Assembly: GCA_964030475.1 (NCBI GenBank)
Contig: CAXIPT010000002.1
Span: 19,687,010 to 19,751,009 of the forward strand
Length of the DNA stretch: 64,000 nucleotides
Direction of reading: 5' to 3'
DNA from: Tethya wilhelma
Lineage: Eukaryota; Porifera; Demospongiae; Tethyida; Tethyidae
The notes below the pieces were generated by a model. The model was not told where the DNA came from and ran no database searches. It saw nothing but the letters and a program-made list of their open reading frames with translations. This document shows, in pieces, positions 44,421 to 54,600 of this stretch. The translations under genes and the position numbers were made by a program. Position 1 is the stretch's first letter, and every line of letters begins with the position of its first letter.

Positions 44421-46241
44421 CTAGAGATTGGTCAGTTGTTTGATAAGTGGCGCACATGACTGATCAATTTCCACAGTTTTTTGTACGAATCTTTCAACTC
44501 GATCATGAAAAGCAGCCCCAGCATTTGCTGTGATTTGTATGGCACTGTTCACATATGGTTTACTGGATAAAATTCCAAAATGGTACTGCAGTAGTTTTGT
44601 GTTTACTTCTTTCAAGCAAAAGCTTTTAGGGCCCATAAAAGCAACAGCTAGAAACTGAACCAAGAAAGTGTAGAATGGTATTGAAACTCTTTCAAAGAGA
44701 TTCAAATCTTTCAGAGGTTCTAGCTGTTTATCCATCGTACACACATCAAATTGAATTCCAGCATCTTTTAAATGAGTTGCTAGTTCTTCACAAAGATTAA
44801 ACCCTATAAAGTGAGAGATAATTGGTAAGACAACTTGGATTCTATCTTTGTGTGCCTCTGTTATCTTCAGCAATGTGTCACGATGCTCAGACAAGTTGAG
44901 AGAAGGGGCTGAATCTTCATTCTCGATAGCCAAACAGAGCAAGGTCAGCAGCCATTGGTACATCAATATCCTATAGCAAAAGTTGTAGTGACCAGATTCA
45001 AGAATGTGAAGTTCCTTGTCCAAAGCCTCTCTCTCTTGTTGGATTGCATCTCCTCCATAAAGCTCCTTTGCAATATCATAAATGGTGTTACAAGCCACAT
45101 TTGCTGGAGTACCAATGGGAGTTCTTCGATTGTCAATTTCAGATTGAACTTTGCAGCACATATCTGTATTCCACTGCAGTTCAGATACAACTTTACTAAA
45201 CTCTTGAAAACACGAGTGACATTTTTTAACATTTTCTGTTAGCTGTTTGAAGTCTGTACAACCATCATGTACAAGTTTCAAACAAGTAAGATAGGATTCG
45301 TCCAACTCAAATGTACAGGCTAACGTGCTCTCAACCATGCTAGCAAACTTGGTGAAACTACGTAGAAGATCAGTGGAGAGACTCTTTGCTATAGGGTAAA
45401 CAGTTTCATATGAGTATGAAGTGTACAGCGACGTTGCAAACGTATTGCAAAGCTTTACCATAGTAGCAGGGTTACATTTTGACAGAGCTCTAAGCATTTT
45501 CATCTGAGTGCCATATGTTGCTTTCTTCGCTCTCAGCATGTGAAATTTAATAGCAAGGTGTTGGTAGCTTGTTCTAAGACAATTCAAGAGAGCTTGTGGC
45601 TTCGAAAGTGAAACAAGATAGTTTACTAAATCTCGACGTCCTACCTCTTCCAAGCAGTCGGCAAGAAAGTCAATGTTACCTGGGCTGATCAGTTCTTGTT
45701 TTTCAAGAAACTGAAAGAGCTCAATAGCTCTCACATCTTCCTTGGGATCATGAAGTCTGTCTGGTAGGGAACATACATATTTCAGTCGATGTATGTCCTT
45801 AGAAGTAAGTTCATCAGAGATTTGAAGAAGCATTCTTCGGTAAGCTACCTTCATAGACCAGGTCTTTTTATCCTCAGTGATGGAAACCAAAAGCAAATCT
45901 GCATTATGACATTCTTGAGTGACATGTGTTGATATGCCACCAAACTGAGATGGTTGGCTAAGAGCATCCCCTAAAATGATTTCAATTTCATGAGGTAGCA
46001 TGCTTGCTAGATCACTTCTGCCAATGAGCACTAGCCTCTCCTGTAAAAAGTCATAGTTACTGTGTCCAAGATAGGCTAATCGTTCCAGTTCCCGAAAGAG
46101 TTCCCTTCCACTGGTAATCTGCTCTGCAACTGATTTTTTCAGGACGTTAGAACAAGAATATACCAGCTCCTGAACATTTCTTTTCGATAGCTGTTGAGAT
46201 ATATTGGAGAGTAAGAAGTAGTGATCCTTCAATTGACTCAT
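44421..46241 (-). CDS. Tandem death-effector-like protein with novel C-terminal region, paralogue A
   Basis: 606-residue intronless ORF starting MSQLKDHYFLL. Residues about 1-80 look like a death-effector domain: six-helix spacing, with helix 5/6 signature YDFLQERLVLIGRSDLASML carrying the RxDL motif. Residues about 130-210 form a second one, ending NIDFLADCLEEVGRRDLVNYL. DEDs recruit partners in apoptosis and immune signalling (family knowledge). The remaining 400 residues are predicted helical and match no family I know. Within them SELQWNTDMCCKVQSEI and RRTPIGTPANVACNTIYDIA are almost unchanged in all three paralogues. No caspase or kinase motif is present. It is the most diverged of the three. 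Confidence 0.75.
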   Translation of the reverse strand: MSQLKDHYFLLSNISQQLSKRNVQELVYSCSNVLKKSVAEQITSGRELFRELERLAYLGHSNYDFLQERLVLIGRSDLASMLPHEIEIILGDALSQPSQFGGISTHVTQECHNADLLLVSITEDKKTWSMKVAYRRMLLQISDELTSKDIHRLKYVCSLPDRLHDPKEDVRAIELFQFLEKQELISPGNIDFLADCLEEVGRRDLVNYLVSLSKPQALLNCLRTSYQHLAIKFHMLRAKKATYGTQMKMLRALSKCNPATMVKLCNTFATSLYTSYSYETVYPIAKSLSTDLLRSFTKFASMVESTLACTFELDESYLTCLKLVHDGCTDFKQLTENVKKCHSCFQEFSKVVSELQWNTDMCCKVQSEIDNRRTPIGTPANVACNTIYDIAKELYGGDAIQQEREALDKELHILESGHYNFCYRILMYQWLLTLLCLAIENEDSAPSLNLSEHRDTLLKITEAHKDRIQVVLPIISHFIGFNLCEELATHLKDAGIQFDVCTMDKQLEPLKDLNLFERVSIPFYTFLVQFLAVAFMGPKSFCLKEVNTKLLQYHFGILSSKPYVNSAIQITANAGAAFHDRVERFVQKTVEIDQSCAPLIKQLTNL

Positions 46242-46825
46242 GACCAATGATGACTAACTGTAAAATCCAAAAGTTTCTGATAGCTAACTGACTAGCTCTA
46301 AAAGAGATTAAATAGCAGCAAAGAAGTCGTAAACAATATATCGGAAAGCTTTGTCATGCCTGTTCAGTTTCAGAATTGACTCACAACAATTGAGCATACA
46401 TATGGTAGTAAAATGCAATGGCCTCATTCTAAACATGCATGGTATCAGAGACTTCAAATAAGTGTTATCATGTTACAAATTCCATACATATGGTAGTAAA
46501 ATGCAATGGCCTCATTCTAAACATGGTATCAGAGACTTCAAATAGGTGTTATCATGTTACAAATTCAAGTCACAAATTTAATACATGTAAACAAGCATAT
46601 TGCATCAGTCATTCATTATTGTGAAAGACAATTAAATTGTTATGATTGTGGTCTGATCAGTAAAATGTGTTATAAGATGACCATAGCATATACAGCAATC
46701 AATACTTTCACAATCTTGTAATCAATAGTAACATAGATAATAGAGACTTAATTAGTTTGCATGCAATTGAATGAGCTCATAATGAATGATTCAATAAACA
46801 AACACAAACATCAACAAAACTTAGT
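46242..46825. other. Spacer between DED genes A and B
   Basis: AT-rich. It holds the tandem repeat 46395-46566 and otherwise nothing I can name. It should include the promoter of gene A and the 3' flank of gene B. Confidence 0.5.
46395..46566. repeat. Two-unit tandem repeat, ~86 bp each
   Basis: Units begin CATACATATGGTAGTAAAAT at about 46395 and 46483 and both run through GGTATCAGAGACTTCAAATA to GTTACAAATTC. They differ by a CATG insertion and single bases. Confidence 0.85.
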
Positions 46826-48673
46826 CTAATTGCTATCATCAGTATCTGAAATTGTCAGCTGTTCAATCAGTGGCGCACACAACTGATTGATTTCCAAACT
46901 TTTTCGCTTAAAACTTTCAACTCGATTGTGAAAGGCACTTGCAGCATTCACTGTGATGTGTATGCAAGTATCTACGTGGGGCTTAGTAGATAAAAATTCT
47001 AGATGTTGCTTCATCAATTCAGAAGTTACTTCTTGCAAACAAAAGCACCTTGGGCTGATGAAAGCAACTGCTAGAAGTTGTAATAAGAATGTGTAAATAG
47101 GTATTGAAATTCTGTGGAAGAAGTCCAATTTCAGGGAGTCAAACCTCTGGTCTAGATGGACATCTAGTTGGATTCCAGCACTTTTCAGACATGCTGCTAG
47201 TTGCAGAGTAAGGGGCAGTCCAATAATGTAAGATGTAACAGGTAAACAAGCTTGAACATTGTCTTTATGCTCTTCTACGATCTTCAGCAATGTTCTACGA
47301 TGGTTGGACAAGTCAAGATAAGGCTTGGAATTCTTTGAAGCACCTTCAGTAGCCAAACAAAGCAAGGTCACCAGCCATTGGTAGATCAATATTTTGAAGC
47401 AAAAAGTATAATGACAAGATTCGAGAATGTGCAGTTCCTCATCTAACACCTCTCTCTCTTGTTGGATTGCATCTCCTCCATAAAGCTCCTTCGCAATATC
47501 ATAAATGGTGTTACAAGCCACATTTGCTGGAGCACCAATAGGAGTTCTTCGATTTTCAATTTCAGATTGAACTTTGCAGCACATATCTGTATTCCACTGC
47601 AGTTCAGATACAACTTTACTGAACTCCTGAAAACTGGAGTGACAGCTTGTCATGTTTTTTGTTAGTTGTTTGAAATTTGTGCAGCCATCATGTACAAGCT
47701 TCAATCCATGGATATAGGACAAAACAAATTCAAAAATGCTTACTAGTGTACAATCAACCATACCATCAAACTTTGCAGTGTTATGAAGTCCATCTGGAAG
47801 ACTGTTTGCTAAAGGGGAAACAATTTCATAGGTGTACGAAGTAACCAGTGATCGGAATGATGTTGTGCCAATTTTCAGCATTGCAGTGTGGTTACACTTC
47901 AATATGGCTCTGAGAAGCTTCACCTGAGTAGCATATTTAGCATTCTGTGATCTCAACAGATGAAACTTGGTTGTAAGTTGCTGATAACTTGTATTAAGAC
48001 ATTTCAATAGAGCTTGTGGTTTTAAAAGAGACACAAGAAAGCTTACTAGATCTCTACGGCCTATTTCTTCTAAGCTATCAATGAGAAAGTCAATGTTACC
48101 TGGACTGATTAGCTCTTGTTTTTCAAGAAACTGAAAGAGCCGAATAGCACTCACACCTTCCTCCTGAAGATTGTCTGGTAGTGAATATAGAAATGAAAGT
48201 CGGTTAATATCTTTAGAGGTAAGCTCATCAGAGATTTGAAGTAGCAATTTTCGATGAGCCACTCTTTGAGAGTATCTAGGTTCATCTTCTACAACAACCG
48301 AAGAGGTACCACTGTCTTGGGTGATACTAGGGACTATAGAAGATATGCCACCAAATTGAGATGGTTGGCTAAGTGCATCCCTCAAAATGATTTCAATTTC
48401 ATGAGGTAGCATGCTTGCTAGATCACATCTGCCAATGACCACTAGCCTCTCCTGTAAAAAGTCATAGTTGCTGTGTCCAAAACAGGCTAATCGTTCCAGT
48501 TCCTGAAAGAGATCCCTTCCACTGGTGATCTGTTCTGCAACTGATTCTGTCAATACATCACGACACACATAGACTAAGTCTTTTATGTTTTCTTTCGATA
48601 ACTGTTGGGCTATACCAGAGAGTAAGAAATAATGGCCTGTCAAATCACCATGTTGATGACGTAGTGAACTCAT
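46826..48673 (-). CDS. Tandem death-effector-like protein with novel C-terminal region, paralogue B
   Basis: 615-residue intronless ORF. The start MSSLRHQHGDLTGHYFLL is chosen because paralogue C has the same start; the frame is open further upstream (to 48847) but that part has no counterpart in C. DED 1 ends ERLVVIGRCDLASML and DED 2 ends SLEEIGRRDLVSFL, both with the RxDL signature. The linker is Ser/Val-rich. The conserved C-terminal block includes RRTPIGAPANVACNTIYDIA and KELYGGDAIQQERE. It ends LIEQLTISDTDDSN. It is close to paralogue C along its whole length and shares upstream sequence with it, so B and C are the younger duplication. Confidence 0.75.
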   Translation of the reverse strand: MSSLRHQHGDLTGHYFLLSGIAQQLSKENIKDLVYVCRDVLTESVAEQITSGRDLFQELERLACFGHSNYDFLQERLVVIGRCDLASMLPHEIEIILRDALSQPSQFGGISSIVPSITQDSGTSSVVVEDEPRYSQRVAHRKLLLQISDELTSKDINRLSFLYSLPDNLQEEGVSAIRLFQFLEKQELISPGNIDFLIDSLEEIGRRDLVSFLVSLLKPQALLKCLNTSYQQLTTKFHLLRSQNAKYATQVKLLRAILKCNHTAMLKIGTTSFRSLVTSYTYEIVSPLANSLPDGLHNTAKFDGMVDCTLVSIFEFVLSYIHGLKLVHDGCTNFKQLTKNMTSCHSSFQEFSKVVSELQWNTDMCCKVQSEIENRRTPIGAPANVACNTIYDIAKELYGGDAIQQEREVLDEELHILESCHYTFCFKILIYQWLVTLLCLATEGASKNSKPYLDLSNHRRTLLKIVEEHKDNVQACLPVTSYIIGLPLTLQLAACLKSAGIQLDVHLDQRFDSLKLDFFHRISIPIYTFLLQLLAVAFISPRCFCLQEVTSELMKQHLEFLSTKPHVDTCIHITVNAASAFHNRVESFKRKSLEINQLCAPLIEQLTISDTDDSN

Positions 48674-49226
48674 AACTTCACACCGTGCCTGACTCCACTT
48701 GAACTGAAAGATTCTATCTACAGTATCAATCTTACTTTTAAAAGCTAGCAATATAATTACTAAAACTTGTTTCAGTATCGATTGGGTTTGTGTGCATGAC
48801 TTATACAATAAATATGGAAGTGACCAATTCTGAATGGTTGAACTCACAACTCCAAATACTCATGGGACTTATCCCCACATAATCAATATAGCTATATTTC
48901 ACACCCCTTGTGGTTAGACACAACAATGCAAACACTGGATGCTCATGTTTCAGATAATTATGATCTAATTTGTATGGCCATATTTGTACACTGATTAAGA
49001 GCAAAGGTCTGCAAACGTCAACAGTATAGTAGTGAGTGAATAATATCCTTTAAATAACTTGACCAGGAAAATCATGATCATAAATGAAAGTGAGTTTATC
49101 AATAAATCAAGAACTACATGCAAAATTGCAGTAAGTTATGTGAAATTATGAATAATAATATCAATACCTCTCAATTTGTATGCAGTTGAATGAGCTCACA
49201 ATGAATCGATAACAAACACAATAAAA
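48674..49226. other. Spacer between DED genes B and C
   Basis: Contains a block (about 48840-48985, TTTCACACCCCTTGTGGTTA and CAATGCAAACACTGGATGCT) that recurs upstream of gene C at 51285-51480, so the duplication took flanking DNA with it. No other feature seen. Confidence 0.6.
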
Positions 49227-51056
49227 CTAATTGCTATCATCAGTATCTGAAATTGTCAGCTGTTCAATCAGTGGCGCACACAACTGATTGATTTCCAAAC
49301 TTTTTCGCTTAAAACTTTCAACCCGATTGTGAAAGGCACTTGCAGCATTCACTGTGATGTGTATATAAGTACCTACGTGGGGCTTAGTAGATAAAAATCC
49401 TAGATGTTGCTTTAGCAATTCAGAAGTTACTTCTTGCAAACAAAAGCACCTTGGGCTGATGAAAGCAACTGCTAGAAGTTGTAAAAGGAATGTGTAAGTA
49501 GGTATTGAAATTCTATGAAAAAAGTTTAATTCCAGACAGTCTAACCTTCGATCTGCCTGGACATCCAGTTGGACTCCAGCACTTTTCAGACATTCTACTA
49601 GTTGCAGAGTAAGAGGCAGTCCAATAATGTAAGATGTAACTGGTAAACAAGCTTGAATATTCTCTTTGTGTGCTTCAGCGATCTTCAGTAATGTACTACG
49701 ATGGTTGGACAAGTCAAGATAAGACTTTTGAGCAACTTCAGTAGCCAAACAAAGCAGGGTCACCAGCCATTGGTAATTCAGTATCCTGCAGCATACAGTA
49801 TAGTGACCAGATTCAAGAATATGAAATTCCTTGTCCAAAGCCTCTTTCTCTTGTTGGATTGCATCTCCTCCATACAGCTCCTTTGCAATATCATAAATGG
49901 TGTTACAAGCCACTTTTGCTGGAGTACCAATGGGAGTTCTTCGATTTTCAATCTCCGATTGAACTTTACGGCACATATCTGTATTCCACTGCAGTTCAGA
50001 TACAACTTTACTGAACTCCTGAAAACATGAGTGACATCTTGTCATGTTTTTTGTTAGTTGTTTGAAATCTGTGCAGCCATCATGTACAAGCTTCAATCCA
50101 TTGATAAAGGACAAATCGAATTCAAATATGCACACTAATGTGCAATCAATCATGCTAGTGAACTTGGCAGAGTTATGAAGTTCATCTAGAAGACTCTTTG
50201 CTAAAGGGGAAACAATTTCATAGGTGTACGAAGAAACTAGTGATTGGAATAATGCTGTGCTAATTTTCAGCATTGTAGTATGGTTACACTTCAATATGGC
50301 TCTGAGAAGGTTCACCTGAGTAGTATATTTAGCATTCTGTGATCTCAACACATGAAACTTGGTTGTAAGTTGCTGATAACTTGTATTAAGACATTTCAAT
50401 AGAGCTTGTGGTTTTAAAAGAGACACAAGAAAGCTTACTAGATCTCTACGGCCTATTTCTTCTAAGATATCAATGAGAAAGTCAATGTTACCTGGACTGA
50501 TTAGCTCTTGTTTTTCAAGAAACTGAAAGAGCTGAATAGCACTCACACCTTCCTCCTGAAGATTATCTGGTAGTGAACATAGAAATGAAAGCCGCTTTAT
50601 ATCTTTAGAGGTAAGCTCATCAGAGATTTGAAGTAGCAATTTCCGATGAGCCACTCTTTGAGAGTATCTAGGTTCATCTTCTACAACAATCAAACCAGAA
50701 GTATCTCTGTCTACTGCAACAGAAGATATGCCACCAAATTGAGATGGTTGGTCAAAAGCACCAGCCAAAATGATTTCAACTTCATGAGGAAGCATGCTTG
50801 CTAGATCACTTCTGCCAATGAGCACTAGCCTCTCTTGTAAAAAGTCATAGTTGCTGTGTCCGAAACAGGCTAATCGTTCCAGTTCCCAGAAAAGATCCCT
50901 TCCATTGGTAATCTGTTCTGCAAATGATTCTGTCAATACATCACGACATACATACACTAAGTCTTTTATGTTTTCTTTCGATAACTGTTGGGCTATACCA
51001 GAGAGTAAGAAATAATGGCCTGTCAAATCACCATGCTGACGACGTAGTGAACTCAT
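49227..51056 (-). CDS. Tandem death-effector-like protein with novel C-terminal region, paralogue C
   Basis: 609-residue intronless ORF starting MSSLRRQHGDLTGHYFLL. Two DED-like domains end ERLVLIGRSDLASML and ILEEIGRRDLVSFL. The C-terminal region follows paralogue B with RRTPIGTPAKVACNTIYDIA, LDLSNHRSTLLKIAEAHKEN and a Cys-rich CFCLQEVTSELLKQHLGFLS. Same C-terminus as B (TISDTDDSN). Intronless structure, in a region where neighbours have up to 17 exons, suggests the founder arose by retroposition before tandem duplication (inference). Hydrophobic patches such as YTFLLQLLAVAFI are too weak to call membrane segments. Confidence 0.75.
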   Translation of the reverse strand: MSSLRRQHGDLTGHYFLLSGIAQQLSKENIKDLVYVCRDVLTESFAEQITNGRDLFWELERLACFGHSNYDFLQERLVLIGRSDLASMLPHEVEIILAGAFDQPSQFGGISSVAVDRDTSGLIVVEDEPRYSQRVAHRKLLLQISDELTSKDIKRLSFLCSLPDNLQEEGVSAIQLFQFLEKQELISPGNIDFLIDILEEIGRRDLVSFLVSLLKPQALLKCLNTSYQQLTTKFHVLRSQNAKYTTQVNLLRAILKCNHTTMLKISTALFQSLVSSYTYEIVSPLAKSLLDELHNSAKFTSMIDCTLVCIFEFDLSFINGLKLVHDGCTDFKQLTKNMTRCHSCFQEFSKVVSELQWNTDMCRKVQSEIENRRTPIGTPAKVACNTIYDIAKELYGGDAIQQEKEALDKEFHILESGHYTVCCRILNYQWLVTLLCLATEVAQKSYLDLSNHRSTLLKIAEAHKENIQACLPVTSYIIGLPLTLQLVECLKSAGVQLDVQADRRLDCLELNFFHRISIPTYTFLLQLLAVAFISPRCFCLQEVTSELLKQHLGFLSTKPHVGTYIHITVNAASAFHNRVESFKRKSLEINQLCAPLIEQLTISDTDDSN

Positions 51057-51646
51057 GACTACACACACTTGACGTACGTAAACTGAGAGATTCTATCTAC
51101 AGTATCAATCTCACTTTCAAAACCTAAAATAGATAACTTTCTTCCATAAGTAAAGAGTCGATCAACAACATAAAATTATTAGAGATTGCAACTTGTTTCA
51201 GTATCGATCAGATTATGTTTTAGCACATGACTCAGTGATGCAGCAGTGCAATACAACTATGGCATGTGACCAATTGGTTGTACTCACAACTCCAATACTC
51301 ATGGGACATATACCCCGCACATGGGGCATATATATCCCCCACATGGGACATATATATCCCCCACATGGGGCATATACCCCCCACACGATCAATATGGCTA
51401 CATATTTTACACCCCTTGTGGTTAGACACAACAATGCAAACACTGGATGCTCAAATTTCAGATATGATCTAATTTGTATGGCCTTATTTCACTGATCAAT
51501 AGCAAAGGTCTGCAAACGTCAGCAGTATAGTAGTGTGTAAATGCTTGGCCAGGAAAATCATGATCATAAAAAAAACAAAAGTGAGTTTATACACTGAATC
51601 AACAACCACATGCAAGATTGCAGCAAGTTGTACATGTGAAATTATG
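51057..51646. other. Spacer between DED gene C and CCDC186-like gene
   Basis: Holds the promoter side of gene C, the block shared with the B/C spacer and the minisatellite 51300-51386. No coding sequence seen. Confidence 0.5.
51300..51386. repeat. Minisatellite, CATGGGRCATATATATCCCC units
   Basis: Four imperfect copies of a roughly 24-base unit (CACATGGGRCATATA...CCCC). The homologous block upstream of gene B (near 48860) has only one degenerate unit, so it expanded after the B/C duplication. Confidence 0.85.
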
Positions 51647-54600
51647 TTATCTACCAGAGGAGACATAGGTCTGAAGTTGAGCTGACAGTCTCTGAATCTC
51701 TTGTCCTAAAGTATCAATGTTCTCCTGTAAACAACCAAACAAAAGTAATATTAATTTCAATACACAATGTCATTCACATGATGTATCACAACACCATGGT
51801 AGCATGCATAAACAGCCATAAATGATGTACTAGTCTAGCCCTAAGTCCATCTGGTTTGAGAATGCCGGTAGAAAAACTTAATATCCAACCAATTTCAAAA
51901 TTTCAAGCACCATTGGAAAGCGCTCGATCTTCCCGTCCTTTTGGTTGCTTTTCGGCTTTCTACGCCTTACCAATCAAAAGTTAGCTATTTGTCCCATAGA
52001 AAAAGTATGGTTATGAATCTCATTAATTCACTTCCGGTGGCATTCTCAAACCAGATGGACTTTAGACCTTGCCTCTTTTGCCAGTGAAAAATGGGGCAGG
52101 AAAGGCAGGGTCTAGGACTAGATTGAGTATGTACTGGGTCATTTCTGTATGGTGTCCACTGACCTTTAAAGTAATGTTCTTCAGTAGTGTGTCTTCCAGC
52201 ACCGACTGCATCTTTCTGTTCATCTCTAGAGAGAGTTCGAGGCTCATCTCGTGCGATGAGCGATGTCGCTGAGAAGGCTTTCCCGATGAAAACACCGTTG
52301 CCATTATCCCACCTTTCTTGGACAGCTTGGCTTTGTGTACATCAGATACAGGTGGAGCCAATGCGCCCGATTGCTCTCGCATAATGAAATTTTGAATAAT
52401 TCTAAAATGTGTATACACAGAAGAGGACACAGCTAAGAATGAAAGACAGCTCTTGTCTTATCTTTTGTACCAATAACTTAAGGTATACCATTAACAATAC
52501 ATGCCTCTACTACGTGAACTCACTTTGATTTTCGTTTGATGTCTTCTGTAAGTTGTGTTGTGTGTTCTTCAAAGAACTCCGTCTTCTCTTCCTGTTTGGC
52601 TACTTCTCTTTTCAACTTGCAAATTTTCTCAACAAGGAGTATTTTCTCCTGGTCCATACTCTGAAAGAGCTCAGGACTTGGGGAGGCTGCCAAACGCTAT
52701 ACAGTAAGAGAAGTAATGATTAATTTCATGGAAATTTCTTGTGTATTCAATCTCACATAACTACGTATGTACAAACATAAAGCTCATAATTATCAAAATG
52801 ATTAGTTTTTTTAAAAAATATTTTCCTAAAGAGTAAAGGAACCTAGCCTCATACCCAGGCTCTCTCCTTTGACCTTCCTGGGTACGAGGCTAAAGGAAGC
52901 AATTTGTAGATATCCTAATTGCCAAAACTATGCATCAATAATTGACTACATACCTCTTCATCTGAATGCATGGTGGAGTGCTGCTGTGGCTGCTGCAGCT
53001 GATGGTGTTGATGGTCATGACGATGATGATGGTGCGTGGATGAAGAGTTAGTGGTAACTGGTATAAGAGTGGCTACAACCGAGTTGGAGGTGGTCGTGGC
53101 GGTAGTGTAGGAGTTTGTCACGATGCCATCGAGAGAGGATTGAGACGACGCCCTGGAGCCCTCTGTGATGGGGAGGGTCGCAGGAGACTCCCTCTCGGCA
53201 GCCATGGTTGACTCAAGATGTTCAATACGCCTGGACGAGAAAAATGTACAATGTCATGTTTGTATACAATGTACAATACAAAATTTAATAGGAATGACTA
53301 TAAATTGTTATAGCAAGCAGGTATACGTAGTTATTACATGGACGCATAATTTGGCATTGTACTTTTTTGACTGCTGAAGTTGTCGCTGGAGATCTCTGAT
53401 GCTGTTTGAGTTCTTCTTCTTTATGGCCTTCACCTGTTCTCGTTCATCCTCAAATGCCATTGACAGCTGTTCAACTGCATCATTGTAGGAGAACATGCAC
53501 ACTGTGTAATCCTCTTCAATACATGAACTAGCCACCATCACTTACCAGCCACAGTTTTATCTTCCAGCATGCTGACCAGTTTAGATATCTCAATTTGGCT
53601 TTCTTCTTGGAGTTTTGCTAGCTCCTCTTTCAGCTGGCCACTCTCCTCTCTGTTCTCTGCCAGTGAAGAGGCCAGCTGGTCTCTCTCAGAGCTCAGGGAC
53701 TCAAGCTAAAACAATCATGTTTGACACACATACACATAATTATGAATAACATTACGACAGATGCACATGTGATCTATAGACAAACCTTTGCCTCCCATTC
53801 TGATCGTTCAGTCTGTAGCTCAGCATTGGCAGAGGATAGCTTCTCTGAGAATCCAAGAAGCTCGGTTTCTCTCTCCTTCTGTTTAGCCATTTCTTTCTCT
53901 AAGTGCTGGTAGGACTTTTGCAACTGTGTGAAAACTTCCCGCAACTGTGAAAACTTGGTTCGCTCACTGGAAACAATAATAGGCACTCAAAATAGTGTAA
54001 ATGAGTATAGACAGCCATCTCTACCAACCTTTCAATGTTGTGGCTGGCTTGTTCCAGAGCTGTTTTCTCTGCCACTAGTTTCTTTTGGTCATCTTTTTGC
54101 CTCCCCATCACATCTTTTAGCTCTTGCAATTCGGCAGCTTGCTCGGTCAACTGACTCATCATATCTGAAACCTGTAATTAAATTAATTACAGGGGTCACA
54201 CTTATACGGCAGACCAGTGATGATGAGATGTATAGCTCCATCATTGTTCAGCTTGCCTACCTTGCTCTTGTACTGCTGGACCTCCTCTTGTGATATCTTG
54301 AGTGCAGATTTGGTGATTTCCAGTTCTTTGACGGTCAAGTCGTGTAGCTCCTGCTGGTCTGCTATCTCTTGTTCATGATGCTTCAACTCTTTCTCTGTCT
54401 TCTTGAGCTGTTTGTCGAGAGTGTTGGATCGCATCTCCTCAGACTCCTATAAAACAATGGACAATATAGAGTCGACTACAAATTTACAATCAAAGAGTTT
54501 GACATAATGTGTCTTTGTGTGTGTTGGTCAATTAACTTGGCTTCTGTAACACTACATGCACATCTGTGTTGGCTGCAAACAGCCTAAATTGTATTGGTCT

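Noticed and set aside
46395..46566. Two ~86-bp repeats considered as mobile-element ends
   Set aside because: They are head-to-tail tandem copies without inverted ends or target duplication.
48673..48847. N-terminal extension of DED gene B upstream of MSSLR
   Set aside because: It has no counterpart in paralogue C and reads as non-coding hydrophobic sequence; the shared MSSLR start is preferred.
44421..51056. Reading the DED genes as caspase-8 or c-FLIP orthologues
   Set aside because: No caspase-like His/Cys motifs or p20/p10 pattern appear in the C-terminal 400 residues.
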